64,000 nucleotides of DNA. Source: Gracilariopsis chorda. Taxonomy: Eukaryota > Rhodophyta > Florideophyceae > Gracilariales > Gracilariaceae. Under the pieces are notes generated by a model. The model worked only from the letters and a program-made list of their open reading frames with translations, searched no databases and was not told the origin of the DNA. The DNA lies in the NCBI GenBank assembly GCA_003194525.1, contig NBIV01000172.1, forward strand, positions 1 to 64,000, written 5' to 3'. This document shows positions 11,023-22,201 of this stretch, piece by piece; the first letter of the stretch is position 1; each line of letters begins with the position of its first letter. Position numbers and translations under genes: made by a program.

Positions 11023-12761
11023 ACGCCGTAAAATGCTCTTTACGCAGTGCACTCTTCATAATCGCCCCGGCAACTACATGTCGGTTGATCGGCTTGAAAA
11101 TGTTCTCCTGTACTCTAGCAGCCCTCACATCTAGTCTTTTCTCTTCGCGGCATGCAGGTGGTAGAGGAACTCCCATCCTAGTCGCGAATACAATATCCAC
11201 TACGACCTCTACACTATCTAATGCTCTCAGGCTGTACGACCAAATGGAGCAAGACTAACACACTTAACTCTTTCCAATGTTCACATTCCCCTTCAAACCT
11301 GTAAAGCCTGGACCTATGTCGATAAATCTTGAAATAAAAAGTGCACGCATCGTAAATTACCAATCTAAAACCCCTAACAAACCCCAAACCCGTTAAAGAA
11401 AACCCCAACCCTCGCGAAACCCACAACGCGTAGGGTCCCAAAACGATTACCCGTACTCTTTTTCTGTACCATCATGTAGTGGCTCAGGCATTGACACCTA
11501 ACACAGGTGGAGGAAAATCCCTACTTCTTCAAGCCTAAACTGCGATAAAACCGTTTCCCACAAAACAAACTTATTCATTCATTCCTACGTGACCCTTTTG
11601 CTAAAGATGAAACACAACACCAACTTGTGTTCAAAACGGCGCACATTCATTTACAGACAGACCCAAACACTTTATGTTGTTGCCCGCAGTTCGTAAAGTA
11701 GAGTACGAGTCATCGCATGCCATTTACCCGCCCAATACTTGCTTAAAAACCCCTATATACTCACATCAGCAGTGATTTGGCCAAGCCACAAAAAACCCCT
11801 GCGTGCTTGTTATGCTTATTACACGTCAATAAAAGAAGAGTATCTTTAATACTTTTTCAGTTAGTAGACTTCACAATTGAAATGAACGCTCATGACTGAA
11901 ACCCATTTCGTTGTGTTTACCTCGTCCTACCTTACCGCCGTATACTCGCTAAAGGGAATCCATGCTGCACAACGCCCCTAGAACTGGATTACTTTTTTTT
12001 TGAAGCGGGGTGCCGCTTCAACTTTGCATAAAAGCCCTTGGAACTCATTGGCTCCGTACCTGTTCCCTCTCTCTTACAGCTTTAATTATTTAGAGTAACT
12101 ACTCGCTATTCTCCAAACGTTTTTATTACTACAACAGAACCTTTTGTAGAGCCGAACAACGTTGCGTTGTGGTCTTTTTGACATATGAAGCACTTTCCTT
12201 AAAGCCCTGAAAAGCCCTTATACTATCCCTAACATGGCCATACATGTACTTTTTAAACGTATTACATAACATAACTTTTTTATCTTTGAATACACATGTT
12301 GCGATTTGCGGCTTTCATACCTTCATTTCTTACATAACCACACTGCCTTTTTAAACATGACTACATAACTTTGGTTGCTATGAATTTGTGTTCACATGTG
12401 TCTTTTGTTACAAACGGTGAAAGTATTGGGGGGAAACCCCGATGTGCAAGTATGAGGTTTTAAAAAACCTCTCTAGAAACCCGTAGAAGAATCATTAAAG
12501 CATGCAGCCCTGTAAACCTGAAAGATGGGATTTACAACCCCCCTCCCAAAACCCCTAACATTCTAATCGCGGTTTAGGCTCAAATCCGTATCCTACATAT
12601 AATATTAAATGTTAGTACAGCAATTTCTGTCGTCAAACTTCTAAAGAAACTTTAAGTAAGTAGAAACATACACCGACTCTTTTGTTAAAACCTTCATTTG
12701 TACTGCAAGATTCGTACTATCTACACTCCAAAAACTACAACAGCTATAACAACAAAACCAA
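11023..12761. other. AT-rich gap with telomere-like patches
   Basis: No ORF with a recognisable domain. It contains short runs of ACCCCTAACAAACCCC type at 11357-11420 and 12475-12560, and A/T-rich DNA between. The right end should hold the promoter of the gene at 12762. Confidence 0.5.
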
Positions 12762-13678
12762 ATGGTTGGCCTTCTGAGATTAATCAAAATCGTTTTCCGA
12801 AGTTTTACACTGCGAAAGCGCATAAAACCGGCGGTAATTATTGGAAGGGGCAGAATTGGCTCTCTTTTCAATATCAAGACTGCGTTTAGAGGCTGGCGTT
12901 GGAGTCTCAATTTCTTTTTTAAGCGAGATTTAGTGCTTGGCCGACACGACTTTATCCCAGAGTCGTACACTGGTCCCATTTTTTGCTGTGTACGAGCAGA
13001 TGTTATCGCCACTAGAATTAACGCGTGCCTGCATTCCAAACGTGAAGATCTCATCTTCATGCAAAACAGCCATATCGCACCTATTCTGGAAAGAACTGGT
13101 GTGCTCTCTTCTTGCACCAGGTCTGTGCTTTATATTGTTGTTCCAGCCGTAGACGAGCTTCCTACTGACGTGTTACCGATAAAGATCCTCAGGGACTCAC
13201 GGTGGTCTGCGGAAAATGGGCTAAACAAGTTAAAAACCGCCTGTCTTACCACAACCTGTACTGTAACATTGTGGACAGTGAACAATTTGAAAAGTCGTAC
13301 TACGAGATGATCACCTGGCTCTCTAATTTCAACCTAATCGGAATGTACTACGGCGGCATACTAATGAGTGTGGTTGCGAATGACAAAGCAGACGAAGCCA
13401 AGAAAATGATGCACGAGCTTTTTGGGGTCGTCCAGCAGCGCACTTCCATTTCTTTCGACGTAGAAGATTCCGTAGAAAGACTTCTCTCGTACAGTCGGAC
13501 GCTAACCACCTTCCCAACCTCTTTTTCGGAGTACGAATCAAGGAACGCTTTCTTCTACGAGCATTCCAAACGGGTAATGGCACGAGGCGAGACAGATCCC
13601 TCACCAACGCACTCTTTTTACCTGCAAGCGTTATTCCAACAACAGTTCAAGATGCCAATCCCACCGGCAAACATCTGA
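12762..13678 (+). pseudogene. Ketopantoate reductase-like NAD(P)-binding protein, one frame break
   Basis: The N-terminal frame (from ATG 12762) gives a Rossmann nucleotide-binding turn, PAVIIGRGRIGSLF, near residue 25. FCCVRAD (about residue 68) and a QN-containing segment (FMQNSHI) are positioned as in the ketopantoate-reductase-like family found in algae and plants. The C-terminal half (VCGKWAKQ onward, from about 13198, ending 13678) lies in a different frame and has the family's substrate-domain pattern (EMITWLSNFNLIG, then YSRTLTTFPTSFSEYESRN). The frame changes near 13165-13175, between the two domains. It may be a recent single-base mutation, an assembly error, or a very short intron. 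The match is from memory of the family; the true substrate is unknown. The recognised domains otherwise look complete. Confidence 0.6.
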
Positions 13679-13788
13679 ATCTGTTGCAGAGTTTCCCACG
13701 CTCCTACACTCATCACATTATCCGTTCTCAGTTTTAAAAACGCAGTTCAACATAGAACAGCAGAATGCACAACTAAAACTTAAAACTA

Positions 13789-16700
13789 TCATCTTTCGCC
13801 AGTGTCTATGTTCTCCCCTAAGGCCTCACTTAACTCCCTTTCAACCGCACTAACCGAGTCGTTCTCAAGCACAACAACCTCTTCATCTAAATCTCTTAAA
13901 ACCAGGTCTTCTTCTTCTCCATCTCCAACAACACCAGTCTCATCGCCCGCACCATACAACCGGATATCCTCCTCCACAAACTGGGGCTTGAAACCCTTCT
14001 CACGATGTACGGCATCTGGCAGATCGTACCCTTCAGGGACCATGTACATATGATAGCGGAAATTCACGCCGTGCATACTGCTGTCTGCTCCCCCGGCCCC
14101 TGCGTGGAAAATATCACCACGCCCGAAAAATATGGAGAAAGGTGGAACTAACACCTTCGTAACCACCATCCCTTTCGACACATTTCGCAAACTCTTCCAG
14201 TCGGTCACTACGATTTTGTGACTTCCTTCACATACCCAGATTGGAAACGAGTACTCCCCGGCGATCATCATGAAATATCCGGGATTTGCTCCTTCCGCCT
14301 TCTCTTCTACAGACAAGCCCCGAAAGTCTGTGTGCAGAGTCTGCCGCATGCACTGTCGAGTAGTAGCTAACACCCGTCCACCAGTTTTGGGGGCGTACAT
14401 CTTCCTGGTTTCCGCTCTTCGATTGTTGCCCACGCGCAACGCTGTCATAACTTGACCCAGACGGGCGTCCATCACTGCCCTCCCCTTCACTACCCAGTGT
14501 GTACTAGGGTCTTCTTCCAAAACGTCCACCATACCAGCGCGGGTGGTAGTGAATCGACCCTCCCCCTTCGCTCCTTGTTCTATATCACGCTCTGCAGGTC
14601 CGCTGTTGATTATCCAGGTCCACCTCTTTCGATTCTCCTCACGGAGGAGATCCGGTTGCTCCGTGTAGTTTTGGCGGAAGAAAGCCAATACAGATTTTGC
14701 ACTATCCACATCCTCACTGGGGTTCGGGAGCACTTCAAACTTCCTGTCAATAGCGAACCCGGGGAGAATACAGAAACCCTTTTCCTTCAGTTCTGCACGC
14801 TTCTGCCCAAAGTATTCCAAAGCCAGATAGTCCACCTTCTTCGCTGCCAAGTACAAGCGATCGTAAGAACTCAAGTCTTCCGTAGAAACTCCAGCCGCTA
14901 TAGCCATTTTACTAATGAAATCACCTCCAAGTATATTCCCCTTCATCAGCCCTGACTGTTCGTGGCCAAGCATCGCGGCGTGGTAAAACACCGTGTGATG
15001 AATGTTCTTGAGGTCACCTGGACTCAGAGTTTCGGCCTGATGTCCAGGGGGAAGGTGAATACATTGCAACCACGCTCCAACATTCTGAATAGGGTTCTCT
15101 GCTTGTGGCCAAACACTGGGCAGCATAATGCTGTAGACGCAGCACTCTGCAAGTGGGTTGTCAGTATTGGACGGCTCACTTCGACTTACAGTGGACGGCC
15201 ATGCTGTCGGCAGTTCGTCATCGAATCCTTGCGCCGACTGTTCATTTGTTCCTGTCTCGTCCTCGAATTCAACCGATTCGTCTTCCGAATCCAATTCCAT
15301 ATCGATTTCTTCAAACCCTTTCCGGAGCAGCTGGAGCAAGTCGTTGTCCTTGAAGAAGTTGAAAACAACGTCAGGCTCATTCGTTCGCAGACGTTGAACT
15401 GTTGCAGCAGTCAATATCGCTCCACCTTTCTTCCTCCGTATGTTTCTTCTCTCCTTCCTGCGTCCCGACTCTGAACTAGCCGCACCCGCCGACGAAGAAC
15501 GACTGGACTTCCGCCTAGTGCTCCGCCGTACAGCACTCCATTGATCAGAACCAACTGCAAGTGTTCCACTCTCAGCACTGAAGGCAACACTAGCGGGCGG
15601 TGTAGGTGGTTTGGATCCCCCCTGGCTTTCAGGCACACTGCGGGTTGTACCCAACCTAGAATTCCCGGTATTAACAACCGAAGTCACTGGCTCCCTGATA
15701 GCATCTGGCTGCGAAACGGAAGCCTCTTGCACGTCCGGCTCCACACGAAGCTCTGGAATCCATTTCTCCAAATTCCCCTTGAACAACGCCACAGCTCTTA
15801 TTATGACGGAGCCCTGATTGCGAGGATTAAGAACTTTTCTAAAATGGTTCACCTGTTCCACAGCAAAGTCCCGAACTGTTGTCTCACCAGTCACAGAGGC
15901 AGACATCCAAAACGACTGAGCTAAGAACGACTCCATTTCCACCTCAACCCCAAGTGCCATTCGCTTCATCTCTTCCAGGAATTGTAAAACCGTGCTGTAC
16001 AAGTAAGATCGTACCATTTCGAACCCACCTCGGATAGAGGGGCCCTTGGGACCGACGTAGAACATCAAGCAGTTCATCGCAATAGTAAACTCCAGCGGTT
16101 CCATCCTTAACAGCTTGTCCGAGGACATGTACATGATACCCATATTCGAATATTGCGCACAAACCCGCTCGAAAACATCCACCAACATAGGATTGTTAGC
16201 AAGCTTGAGCGCAATTTCTGATATGCGATGCAGCTGTCTTTCTTCAACCTTCTTGGTTACTGCAGAGTTTTGAAGGGCTCCAATTACCATTTCAACAGTC
16301 AGTTCACCAACAACCACGCCCAAGTCCACATGAAGAGAGTTAATGATACTCACTACTGAGTGAATGCGGTCCGAAAACCGCATTCTCAGTACAGACGATG
16401 CAGTATCATTCAGAAGAACCCCAATTTCCACAATCTCATGCGACGTCAGGTCCTTCCCGTCCGGTCTTGACCAGCTGAGAACTCGAAGCGATTTCAGCAC
16501 CGCATACCACCTTGTTTCCTTGATCCTCCTCCTGAACATGGCAAGTCGACGATGTCGTCCATCGACGAGGTCTGGAGATACAATTATGCGCCCATTCTGA
16601 ACACACGCTTCCAAAGGTCGCCCGTTCATCCGAATGGTTACACTCATCAACCCTGCCGACTCCAACAAACCCTTTCGCTCGAGCTCATTTTCCAGGCTCT

Positions 16701-17718
16701 GGACATGCTCCTCTTCGATTCCACGAGGACTGTGTTCTGGTAGTCGTATAAAATCCAGATCCACAACGAGTATCTGGGCTTTGTAGTCCTGCAGACGAAT
16801 GGTGTCCTTCGAAAACTGTGTGTCCACTTGAACAGGTTCAACCACATCTTCCTCACTATACAGCGTCCTATCATTCGACTGACCCATAACTTCAGACACA
16901 ATCTGAACTTCATCCGAGTCAGTACCCAAATCGCGGGCTACCTTCACACTCCCCCTACTTTCCTCCGCAACATACTCGGGAACAGGAATGGGTGTATGAT
17001 CTTCATATACAGCACCTGCATCTTCCGTAGAATTCCCACCCTGACCAGTACCCACGCCCGATAAAGAGACGGACGCCTGGCTCTTGTGAGGCGCCACCTT
17101 CTTAGCGGATACAACCCCGTCCCCTGATGGTGTTCGAACGCTTGATGTGTTCTTGACACTAGCCCTCGTGGGCGGTAGGAGAGGGATAGAACCGTAGCCA
17201 ACCATCCTCCGTTCGCTGGGCGTTGTGGCTTCTGAGCCGGGCAGCGGAACGGTTTTCGACAGACGTGTGTTGCGCGATACGGTAGGTAACCGTCGGCTTC
17301 GGGGGGACTGTGTCGTCGAGCGAGTTCCTCGGGCAATCGCTGTAAAGCGCTCCTGGCTTCTGCTCCTTGGACCGGACGCCCCTGCTGAACGAAGAGAAGG
17401 TCCAGGGAGTCCTCGGGGGCGCATTAGCTTCAGGTGCCAAGCATACATTCCATAAAACGTCATCCCGGATAAATGCTTCGGAGGGGGTTCGGTTCCTTTA
17501 AACGGGTATGGATAGGCGTCCATGTTGTTCCCTATTATGGTGATTTGGCTCACCACAACCAGATCCTCCCCAGGTGTCGCACACGCAGACAATGGATGCC
17601 CGTGGAGAGTGGGGCGAAACTCTCCTTCGGCCTCAAACACTGTAGCGATCCCAACGACATCCCTGTTCGCCAGAGACGGAGACACTGACGCCCCTGGTAC
17701 GATTGATGAAGACAACAT
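13789..17718 (-). CDS. ParB-domain plus 2-oxoglutarate dioxygenase fusion protein
   Basis: Uninterrupted 1309-codon ORF from ATG at 17718. Residues about 1-290 are mostly Ser/Pro-rich. At about 310-420 is a ParB-like domain whose signature VDGRHRRLAMF (near residue 382) follows a hydrophobic strand (RIIVSPDLV), as in ParB/Spo0J-type domains that bind or cleave nucleotides. A helical region follows (to about 660), then a basic, Ser-rich linker (RRSTRRKSSRSSS, RKERRNIRRKKGG) and an acidic stretch. The C-terminal third (about 950-1240) looks like an Fe(II)/2-oxoglutarate dioxygenase: LHTDF supplies an HxD near 1127, FHAGAGG a distal His near 1207, and NFRYHM an Arg near 1220. Such enzymes can oxidise methylated bases, proteins or small molecules. 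The ParB partner and the divergent methyltransferase-SET gene make DNA or chromatin the likely substrate, but that is inference. It diverges from that gene across a palindrome array. Confidence 0.75.
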   Translation of the reverse strand: MLSSSIVPGASVSPSLANRDVVGIATVFEAEGEFRPTLHGHPLSACATPGEDLVVVSQITIIGNNMDAYPYPFKGTEPPPKHLSGMTFYGMYAWHLKLMRPRGLPGPSLRSAGASGPRSRSQERFTAIARGTRSTTQSPRSRRLPTVSRNTRLSKTVPLPGSEATTPSERRMVGYGSIPLLPPTRASVKNTSSVRTPSGDGVVSAKKVAPHKSQASVSLSGVGTGQGGNSTEDAGAVYEDHTPIPVPEYVAEESRGSVKVARDLGTDSDEVQIVSEVMGQSNDRTLYSEEDVVEPVQVDTQFSKDTIRLQDYKAQILVVDLDFIRLPEHSPRGIEEEHVQSLENELERKGLLESAGLMSVTIRMNGRPLEACVQNGRIIVSPDLVDGRHRRLAMFRRRIKETRWYAVLKSLRVLSWSRPDGKDLTSHEIVEIGVLLNDTASSVLRMRFSDRIHSVVSIINSLHVDLGVVVGELTVEMVIGALQNSAVTKKVEERQLHRISEIALKLANNPMLVDVFERVCAQYSNMGIMYMSSDKLLRMEPLEFTIAMNCLMFYVGPKGPSIRGGFEMVRSYLYSTVLQFLEEMKRMALGVEVEMESFLAQSFWMSASVTGETTVRDFAVEQVNHFRKVLNPRNQGSVIIRAVALFKGNLEKWIPELRVEPDVQEASVSQPDAIREPVTSVVNTGNSRLGTTRSVPESQGGSKPPTPPASVAFSAESGTLAVGSDQWSAVRRSTRRKSSRSSSAGAASSESGRRKERRNIRRKKGGAILTAATVQRLRTNEPDVVFNFFKDNDLLQLLRKGFEEIDMELDSEDESVEFEDETGTNEQSAQGFDDELPTAWPSTVSRSEPSNTDNPLAECCVYSIMLPSVWPQAENPIQNVGAWLQCIHLPPGHQAETLSPGDLKNIHHTVFYHAAMLGHEQSGLMKGNILGGDFISKMAIAAGVSTEDLSSYDRLYLAAKKVDYLALEYFGQKRAELKEKGFCILPGFAIDRKFEVLPNPSEDVDSAKSVLAFFRQNYTEQPDLLREENRKRWTWIINSGPAERDIEQGAKGEGRFTTTRAGMVDVLEEDPSTHWVVKGRAVMDARLGQVMTALRVGNNRRAETRKMYAPKTGGRVLATTRQCMRQTLHTDFRGLSVEEKAEGANPGYFMMIAGEYSFPIWVCEGSHKIVVTDWKSLRNVSKGMVVTKVLVPPFSIFFGRGDIFHAGAGGADSSMHGVNFRYHMYMVPEGYDLPDAVHREKGFKPQFVEEDIRLYGAGDETGVVGDGEEEDLVLRDLDEEVVVLENDSVSAVERELSEALGENIDTGER

Positions 17719-18735
17719 GCTCTTGTGTGGAGTTATTCCAGAACGGAAACACTTGAGGATAGGCGCAGACGAATGGCGGAATGTTTCGAGCGATGAAACG
17801 ATAACGCGTAGCGTGCTTAGAACACGCTTTACTAACCCTTAAGCGGTAGACGATGGACTGACGCAAACCCCTAAATCAAGAGCCCACGACGGCACAGTAT
17901 AACAGTCGCAACCATTCCCTCCCTTACTTTACGAGACCCTTCTCGGAAGGGGTGCCAACCGCACTATTTTATCATTTCGAATACGGGCTATGTTCAATAC
18001 CCCCATTTTTCGAATTTTTGGGACACTTTCCCATAATGGTGTGTCGAGCGACAGGCCCGGTCGTGCACGACAGGAATGAGTTCCTGTCGTGCATGGCCAA
18101 GCCTGTCGCTCGACACAACACCCCCCCAAAATAAACTCAAAACAAGGGGCCGACGGCGCCAGGCGCAGGCACACACGTGTCGGGTAACGTGCAACTCCTA
18201 CACGTATGTGCATGCGCCACCCCCCATGCGCATCAACATAAATATTTTTTCAAATATTTCAGCCAGCCGGGTGCATCGAGCGACAGGCCCGGTTGTGCAC
18301 GACAGGAATGAGTTCCTGTCATGCACAACCGGGCCTGTCGCTCGACACACCCCCCACCTTAAGTAAAGCAAAAATAAAGGCGCGGGCAACGGCGCTTGAC
18401 ACAAACCCACGCGTGTCAGTTTGCGTACAACTCTGACACGTATCTATATGCGCCATGATGCATGGGCTTTCCCTGAAAAAATTATTCCAATTTTTTGGGG
18501 CGCCAAGTGTGTCGAGCGACACGCCCGGTCGTGCACGACAGGAACTGGTTCCTGTCCGCCGAGTACCGAGCTGTCGCTCGATACTACAAAGCAACCCCTT
18601 ACCCTAACACCCGTTTGTTTTGAATCACCTGCATTTCAAGGTATACCCTTTTATACCAGCTTTAGTCTCATCTCCGACAAGAACGACGCATTCTCTACTA
18701 CCTCCTCCGTCGATTCGATCTAAAAACCCGTCAAC
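17719..18735. promoter_or_regulatory. Divergent intergenic region between ParB-dioxygenase and methyltransferase-SET genes
   Basis: About 1 kb separating two genes transcribed away from each other, so both promoters should lie here. Most of it is occupied by the three-unit palindrome array at 18041-18583. No clear TATA boxes were recognised. Confidence 0.55.
18041..18583. repeat. Three-unit array (about 235 bp period) of nested palindromes
   Basis: Each unit carries a 70-80 bp double palindrome. Outer arms are of the type TGTCGAGCGACAGGC ... GCCTGTCGCTCGACA, and inner arms TGCACGACAGGAA-TGAG-TTCCTGTCGTGCA. Unit 1 spans 18041-18118, unit 2 18271-18349 (almost perfectly symmetric over arms of about 34 bp) and unit 3 18508-18583 (right side decayed). 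The sequence between palindromes is also shared (a CCCCCC run, an ACACGTGT/ACACGTAT block and a TTTTTTC/AATTTTTT block), so these are tandem units and not three independent insertions. Related palindromes occur at 27760-27857 and 31222-31855. Confidence 0.85.
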
Positions 18736-21700
18736 ATGCCACAATATGCAAGCACAGTGTCCGAATTTTTGGAGTTATGTGACAACTATGCCGCTGAACG
18801 TACACCGGAAGACCACCCAAGGGACGTGAAATACAAGACAGTTGTCGAGTTGGATATAGCAACACGCGGTTCGTCACCGTCTGCCATGGAGTTATGGAAA
18901 CAGGCAATTGGTTCCTCCGATATTTCAACTTTTGGAGACGTGGAGGTACTAAATGCCTTAACTAACACGCACTCGCCCAAGCACAACGCTTTGCAACAGG
19001 TCTTTCAAATCGCACGGTCCCTAGATCAGATGGATAATGAAGAGGATCGTCGTGTCAAGGACTACTACCGCTTATGCCAGACGCGAAGGTTTCCCTTCAC
19101 TATACGGTATTTACTTGCCGATATCGTTTGGTCTTGTGTGGATGGAATGAGCCTCAGAAGAAAAGGGACGGACGAAGTCACTACCGAAAGAGCGACAAGT
19201 TTTCAGGTTCTTATATATCTGAGCATGTACTATCTGTTAACGCAGCGAATGAAGGCTCTCTCGAAAAAGCGAAAACGCTCTGGTTCCACCAACGACCTAA
19301 CATAACCTCAGGCAGTCCCTTTAAAGAATTTCAGGGATCAGAACTGCAATCGAATTGCATATGGCGTGCAACAGGTTGTTCGTTCTTGGGACAACCTCGC
19401 CACATATCTTGGTTTCGACAACACCAAATCGACGCTAAGCGCGTATCTATCTTTTGACGGTTCATCTTTACTTTTCAAACCTCTAAAGACTCGCATTGAA
19501 GGGTTCGTACCGCTCAGACAGTCCTTCTCTCTTATCGGAGATATAACCCCCAGAACGACATCATCGGGGGTTGATAGCCACGCCTACGCACTTCCGCAAC
19601 ATGTTGACGAGGGACTTAGAGCTCTGCAGAAGAATTCCTCAATGACATTGTCACGGTCATCTCTCACCCACGCCTGTACGAAAAAAGAGTTGAACAATGG
19701 TTACTACTATCAGAGTTCCTCCCAGACGTGAAGCGGGCCCAACTGGACCCACAGCATACCCGAAATCGTTCGTATCTACAACGATTCGACTGTCTAAGTG
19801 AGAATCTTTGGGCTCCAATCCGAACAGCTAACGCCCAGGTATCTCCTACCTCTAGTGGTAAAGGAAAAACCTCAACTGTTCGCACGTTGGAAGTCATTAA
19901 CTTGATCACCAGTCCCAACAATGAACTGGAGCCAGACACGCCTCCTGAGCAACCTCTAAAACCACAAGACGCAGACAGCGAGGCTGCTCCAAACGTTCAG
20001 CCAACGACTTACCTCCCTTACGACGTGGAAGGTACTGGTGTATTTCTGCCAGACGAAGACGTCAGTGGTACGGTTTGGAAGGCAGTGGAGATAGTGTAGC
20101 GGGAAATTATGAAACACTATGCCATGTACTCTACTCCCTACGACGAACTCCCTCCAGTACACAATACTCTCCGCTCCACAGATTCCGTCCCATATGAAGA
20201 TGCCCAGTTCGCTTTGTTGGATGCTCCAACGCTCGTTCGCGCTGCGGCAGACAGAAGGAACAGTGAGTACGACGCCTTAACCGTGGCTGAAATGAAGGGC
20301 GTTGTGAGTTATTTTGCTAACGTTCTCCGTGAAGGAGGCCATTTCGTTCTATTCTGTTCCGTTGAACTATTCTTCAGTTGGCGGAAAATGTTCCGAAACG
20401 CAACTTTGAAGGATGAGGACGGCAACGATGGACCGGTTTTTAAGGTGGATGCTTGCCCACTTCACTTCATCCGAGGGTCGGGTAACATCACAGCCGCATC
20501 TGGAAGAGCATCTGGAGAACTAATGACAATTGTGGAATACGCCGTTCACGGGGTAAAGGTTGGTGCATCCCGAGAACAGGAACAATCTCAGGTGAACTAC
20601 ATGAACTTCAACCACGTATCCTCCACGGTTGCTGGTTATAAATACGTTATAGATAACGTACCGACCTTGGATGTCAATGAGATTCTCATGTGGTCTAAAT
20701 TGAACCCGAGTGGTCAATTGATGCGTGAAAGGGTTAGCGCTGAACAAAAACCAATTCGTCTTGCGAGGGAACTTATAGCGCGGTTCTCCAACCCGGGTGA
20801 CACGGTTGTAGACCTCTTTGTCGGTACTTTCTCCACCGCCCTCGCCTGTATATCGTTCAAGCGTGGTGAGGGTCGTAAGTTTGTTGGGTGCGAAAAAGAT
20901 CCGGCATGTTTCTACCACGCAAAGCATGCTGCCATCAAATTCTTCTCACGGCTCATTGCTGAAGACATCGCAAACGTCACGGTAAGTCAAGGGGTTTTTG
21001 ATGCTGCTCGATTAGTAAGCAATTACTTCCAGACCTACACTCTCCCTTCAAAAGTTTTGGCCCCACCCAAACACTTTTCACATTACCAGATATTCCCACA
21101 ACATATTATGTTTCATTGCGCATCCAAATGGAACGACAACCTGTTTGCTTGCAAATATATCAACACGGAATTGTCTCAATGGCCGGCACAGTATCAGGGC
21201 GCTTTAAACCTCATGGATGCAATGGACTTACGTGCTGTGGAAGCTACATCCTCTCGTCTGGTCATCGCAAAGTCTACTATAAACCATCCTAATGCAGGCA
21301 TTGGCGTGTTCTCCGGAACAACTTTCACGCGAGGGGATATAGTTTGTTATTTCTAAGGTACACTCCTCTACCACGACGTTTCTCAACGCCAGGAGATCCA
21401 CAAGACATATGGAGAGGGGCCCCTGGGTGTAATCCCTTCGCAGTTTGGCTCGTATGCCATGGAGGTTGATGTCTCTGGCCCGGATTTTGCCGCCTTGGTT
21501 GGTCTCAACCGGGACACGAAGCGAACTTCAATCTTTATTTCGCCGGCCCCTTTCTGTATTGGTGGCTACATCAATGACCCAAGGTACATTGAGGGCGATC
21601 TGGACATCCAAGCTGTCTGCGACAAGTATAAAAAGAAAAGAACGGAGAATGTAACCTTGGATAAGCACAAATTGGCCTCCATTCGAAACAGGAAGCAGCT

Positions 21701-21842
21701 CGAAGATTACACCATAATAACGATTCGTGCAACTCGCCGGATTGAGCGTGGGGAAGAGTTGTTTTTATCGTATGGTGTAGAGTACTGTTGGAAATCAAAC
21801 CTCCTCGACAGCAGAACCAGCAACACGTCCAATGCTTCGTAG
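18736..21842 (+). pseudogene. DNA methyltransferase-SET domain fusion, interrupted
   Basis: Starts at ATG 18736. The N-terminal region (18736-20100) is helical, of unknown family, and contains an in-frame TAA near 19303, a frame change between about 19560 and 19700, and a TAG near 20097. From 20109 the ORF reads as a beta-type (amino-)methyltransferase. SEYDALTVAEM...LREGGHFVLFCS follows the position of the catalytic motif, and RLARELIARFSNPGDTVVD, then DLFVGTFSTALA, is the S-adenosylmethionine-binding motif I (about 20760-20850). The expected DPPY is LLDAPT (about 20215), so base methylation may be lost or altered. At about 21290 a SET domain begins (AGIGVFSGTTFTRGDIVCYF) and continues in the same frame past a TAA at 21354 to ERGEELFLSYGVEY (about 21750). 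I am confident of both domains; whether the gene still works is doubtful. Confidence 0.7.
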
Positions 21843-22201
21843 TCCAGTAAACACCAAACTCCAGTTACCCCTCATACTCTTCTGCTCCACTGTATGGGTA
21901 CCGCGCGCCTGCTAACACCTGGTCACAATATGCATTACGTAATTAACTTTCCCTAAGATCTTAGCCACGTCTTCAGTCCGTTCATTACAGATGTTAAAGC
22001 ACCCCTCATACACCTGCGCAATTGCACTATAATAAGCAAACACGTTACCGTGTTAACCTGTTGCAGATCCCCAACACGATCTGCCCAGTATATCTTGATC
22101 GTTCACACTCCCCCTCCTCTTACTCATCCGTATACCTCAGTGAGAGCATTGTGAAACCCACTTCGACTATACCCTATAAACTCCTCCCCACCCTCATCGT
22201 A

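Noticed and set aside
18041-18583. CRISPR array
   Set aside because: The units are about 235 bp with conserved spacers and internal dyads, in eukaryotic DNA, with no cas genes.
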